DNA of 64,000 nucleotides from Streptomyces sp. ISL-12 (GTDB taxonomy: Bacteria > Actinomycetota > Actinomycetes > Streptomycetales > Streptomycetaceae), in assembly GCF_018614415.1 (NCBI RefSeq), contig NZ_JAGGOO010000097.1:1-64000 (forward strand), read 5' to 3'. The position numbers and the translations under genes were made by a program. Positions 63,259-64,000 of this stretch are shown here, piece after piece (position 1 is the stretch's first letter; every line of letters starts with the position of its first letter). The notes beneath the pieces are model-generated. The model saw only the letters and a list, made by a program, of their open reading frames with translations, did no database searches and was not told the origin of the DNA.

Positions 63259-63516
63259 ATGCGAACGACGAGCCGCACCGGGTTGGTGAGCACAGGGCTG
63301 GGGCTGGGAGCGATCGGTGGGTTCATCGGCAGTCTGCTCAAGGAGCGGAGTGCTCTGACAGCCGCTCTGGAAGCACAGGGCGAAGGAAGCGAGGAACAGC
63401 TTTCATGGGGCGCCGGCTCGTACCGCTCACGCTGGACAACCTTGAGGATCTCCCCCAGCGCTGTCGCTCGTGCGTCTTCTGGGAGCTCGACCCCGTCAGC
63501 GGGGAGGCTGCGGTAA
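63259..63516 (+). CDS. Possible small glycine-rich membrane protein
   Basis: The 85-codon frame begins MRTTSRTGLVSTGLGLGAIGGFIGSLLKERSAL, with a Gly-rich, glycine-zipper-like hydrophobic stretch, and becomes Ser/Arg-rich after residue 50. The second half overlaps the GNAT gene in another frame by 112 bases, so the real gene, if any, may be only the first part. The ribosome-binding site is weak. I do not recognise it. Confidence 0.3.
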   Translation: MRTTSRTGLVSTGLGLGAIGGFIGSLLKERSALTAALEAQGEGSEEQLSWGAGSYRSRWTTLRISPSAVARASSGSSTPSAGRLR

Positions 63517-64000
63517 AGGCGGGCACAGCCGCTCTGGAGAAGGAAGCCTGGATCTCCGCCGTCCTGCTGGACTGGGGGTCCTGCGGCCGGGTCGTCTACG
63601 TCGACGACGTACCGGTCGGCTTCGTCCTCTACGCTCCTCCTGCCTATGTCCCGCGCTCTGCGGCGTTCCCCACGAGCCCTGTCTCCCCGGACGCGGTGCA
63701 GCTGATGACGGCGTTCATCGTGCCCGGGTACCAGGGGCAAGGGCTGGGCCGGGTGATGGTCCAGACGGTGGCCAAGGATCTACTGCGACGGGGCTTCAAG
63801 GCGATCGAGGCCTTCGGGGACGCCCACTGGAAGCAGCCCTCGTGCGTGCTGCCGGCCGACCATCTACTGGCCGTGGGGTTCAAGACCGTACGGCACCACC
63901 CCAGCCATCCCCGTCTCCGGCTGGAACTGCGGTCCACGTTGTCCTGGAAGGAGGACGTGGAGATGGCCCTCGACCGACTGCTCGGCGCCGTGCAGAAGGA
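63405..64000 (+). CDS. GNAT-family N-acetyltransferase (3' end outside window)
   Basis: From the ATG at 63405 (MGRRLVPLTLDNLEDLPQRC) the frame stays open to the window end (198 codons). The acetyl-CoA-binding motif VPGYQGQGLGRVMVQTVAKDLLRRG fits the GNAT A motif (Q/RxxGxG/A), preceded by DAVQLMTAFI. The N-terminal CRSCVFWELDP segment with two cysteines is usual for the actinobacterial GNAT next to parB. The acetyl acceptor is unknown. Confidence 0.9.
   Translation, partial: MGRRLVPLTLDNLEDLPQRCRSCVFWELDPVSGEAAVKAGTAALEKEAWISAVLLDWGSCGRVVYVDDVPVGFVLYAPPAYVPRSAAFPTSPVSPDAVQLMTAFIVPGYQGQGLGRVMVQTVAKDLLRRGFKAIEAFGDAHWKQPSCVLPADHLLAVGFKTVRHHPSHPRLRLELRSTLSWKEDVEMALDRLLGAVQK

Overview
The window is a high-GC actinobacterial chromosome segment, and gene content and order point to Streptomyces. 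It carries rpmH-dnaA-oriC-dnaN-gnd-recF-dciA-gyrB-gyrA, parAB with exact TTTCACGTGAAA-type parS sites, crgA, two class E sortases, DLW-39 and many GTG starts. It contains the chromosomal replication origin (about 53.7-54.6 kb) and the housekeeping block on its dnaN/gyrase side.

Layout. 0-4.5 kb: end of an Lrp/AsnC regulator, then a small phenylacetate-type catabolic cassette (TetR, 3-hydroxyacyl-CoA dehydrogenase, PaaN) whose divergent promoter carries a TetR-like dyad. 4.5-10.6 kb: a TrmH/SpoU methyltransferase, an HTTM/DUF5819 membrane-protein pair, rhodanese, a J-domain-like protein and DUF2252. tRNA-Leu(CAG) follows. 11.4-19.6 kb: the cell-wall growth/phosphosignalling operon fhaA-fhaB-pstP-rodA-pbpA-pknB. 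19.7-24.7 kb: srtE2, srtE1, pabA, a small membrane protein, DUF881, crgA and a rhomboid protease, with a compact DnaA-box cluster between crgA and the rhomboid gene. 24.8-27.3 kb: cyclophilin, DUF5324, an outlying parS and an isoprenyl transferase.

27.5-31 kb is an accessory regulatory island: a short GntR protein beside two small unknown genes, and an XRE/DUF5753-DUF6879-small protein operon divergent from two very small Cys-containing proteins, with repeated putative operators. tRNA-Ala(TGC), an HTH protein, a Ser/Thr kinase and a secreted membrane-anchored protein follow, then DLW-39. 35.6-43.4 kb is a second variable stretch ending near tRNA-Ile(GAT): a small secreted protein, an orphan ferredoxin, a GT2 glycosyltransferase, an FkbM methyltransferase, a 1,365-aa nSTAND1-like NTPase with 14 WD40-like repeats, DUF1330 and a GntR gene interrupted by an amber codon.

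43.8-64 kb is replication and segregation core: DUF3566, gyrA, gyrB, dciA, recF, gnd and dnaN on the minus strand; oriC with about twenty DnaA boxes; dnaA on the minus strand; then rpmH, rnpA, yidD, yidC, khpB/jag, rsmG, parA and parB on the plus strand. A GNAT acetyltransferase is cut by the window end. DnaA boxes occur in oriC, between dnaA and rpmH, upstream of parA, and after crgA. Four parS copies lie at 26.5, 60.6, 61.0 and 62.1 kb.

The observations most worth a second look are the structured parAB leader with a perfect DnaA box, the DnaA-box cluster after crgA, the XRE/DUF6879 island with its direct-repeat operators, the nSTAND1-WD40 protein behind a G9 tract, and the amber-interrupted GntR gene. 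All assignments come from reading the sequence; no database search was possible.
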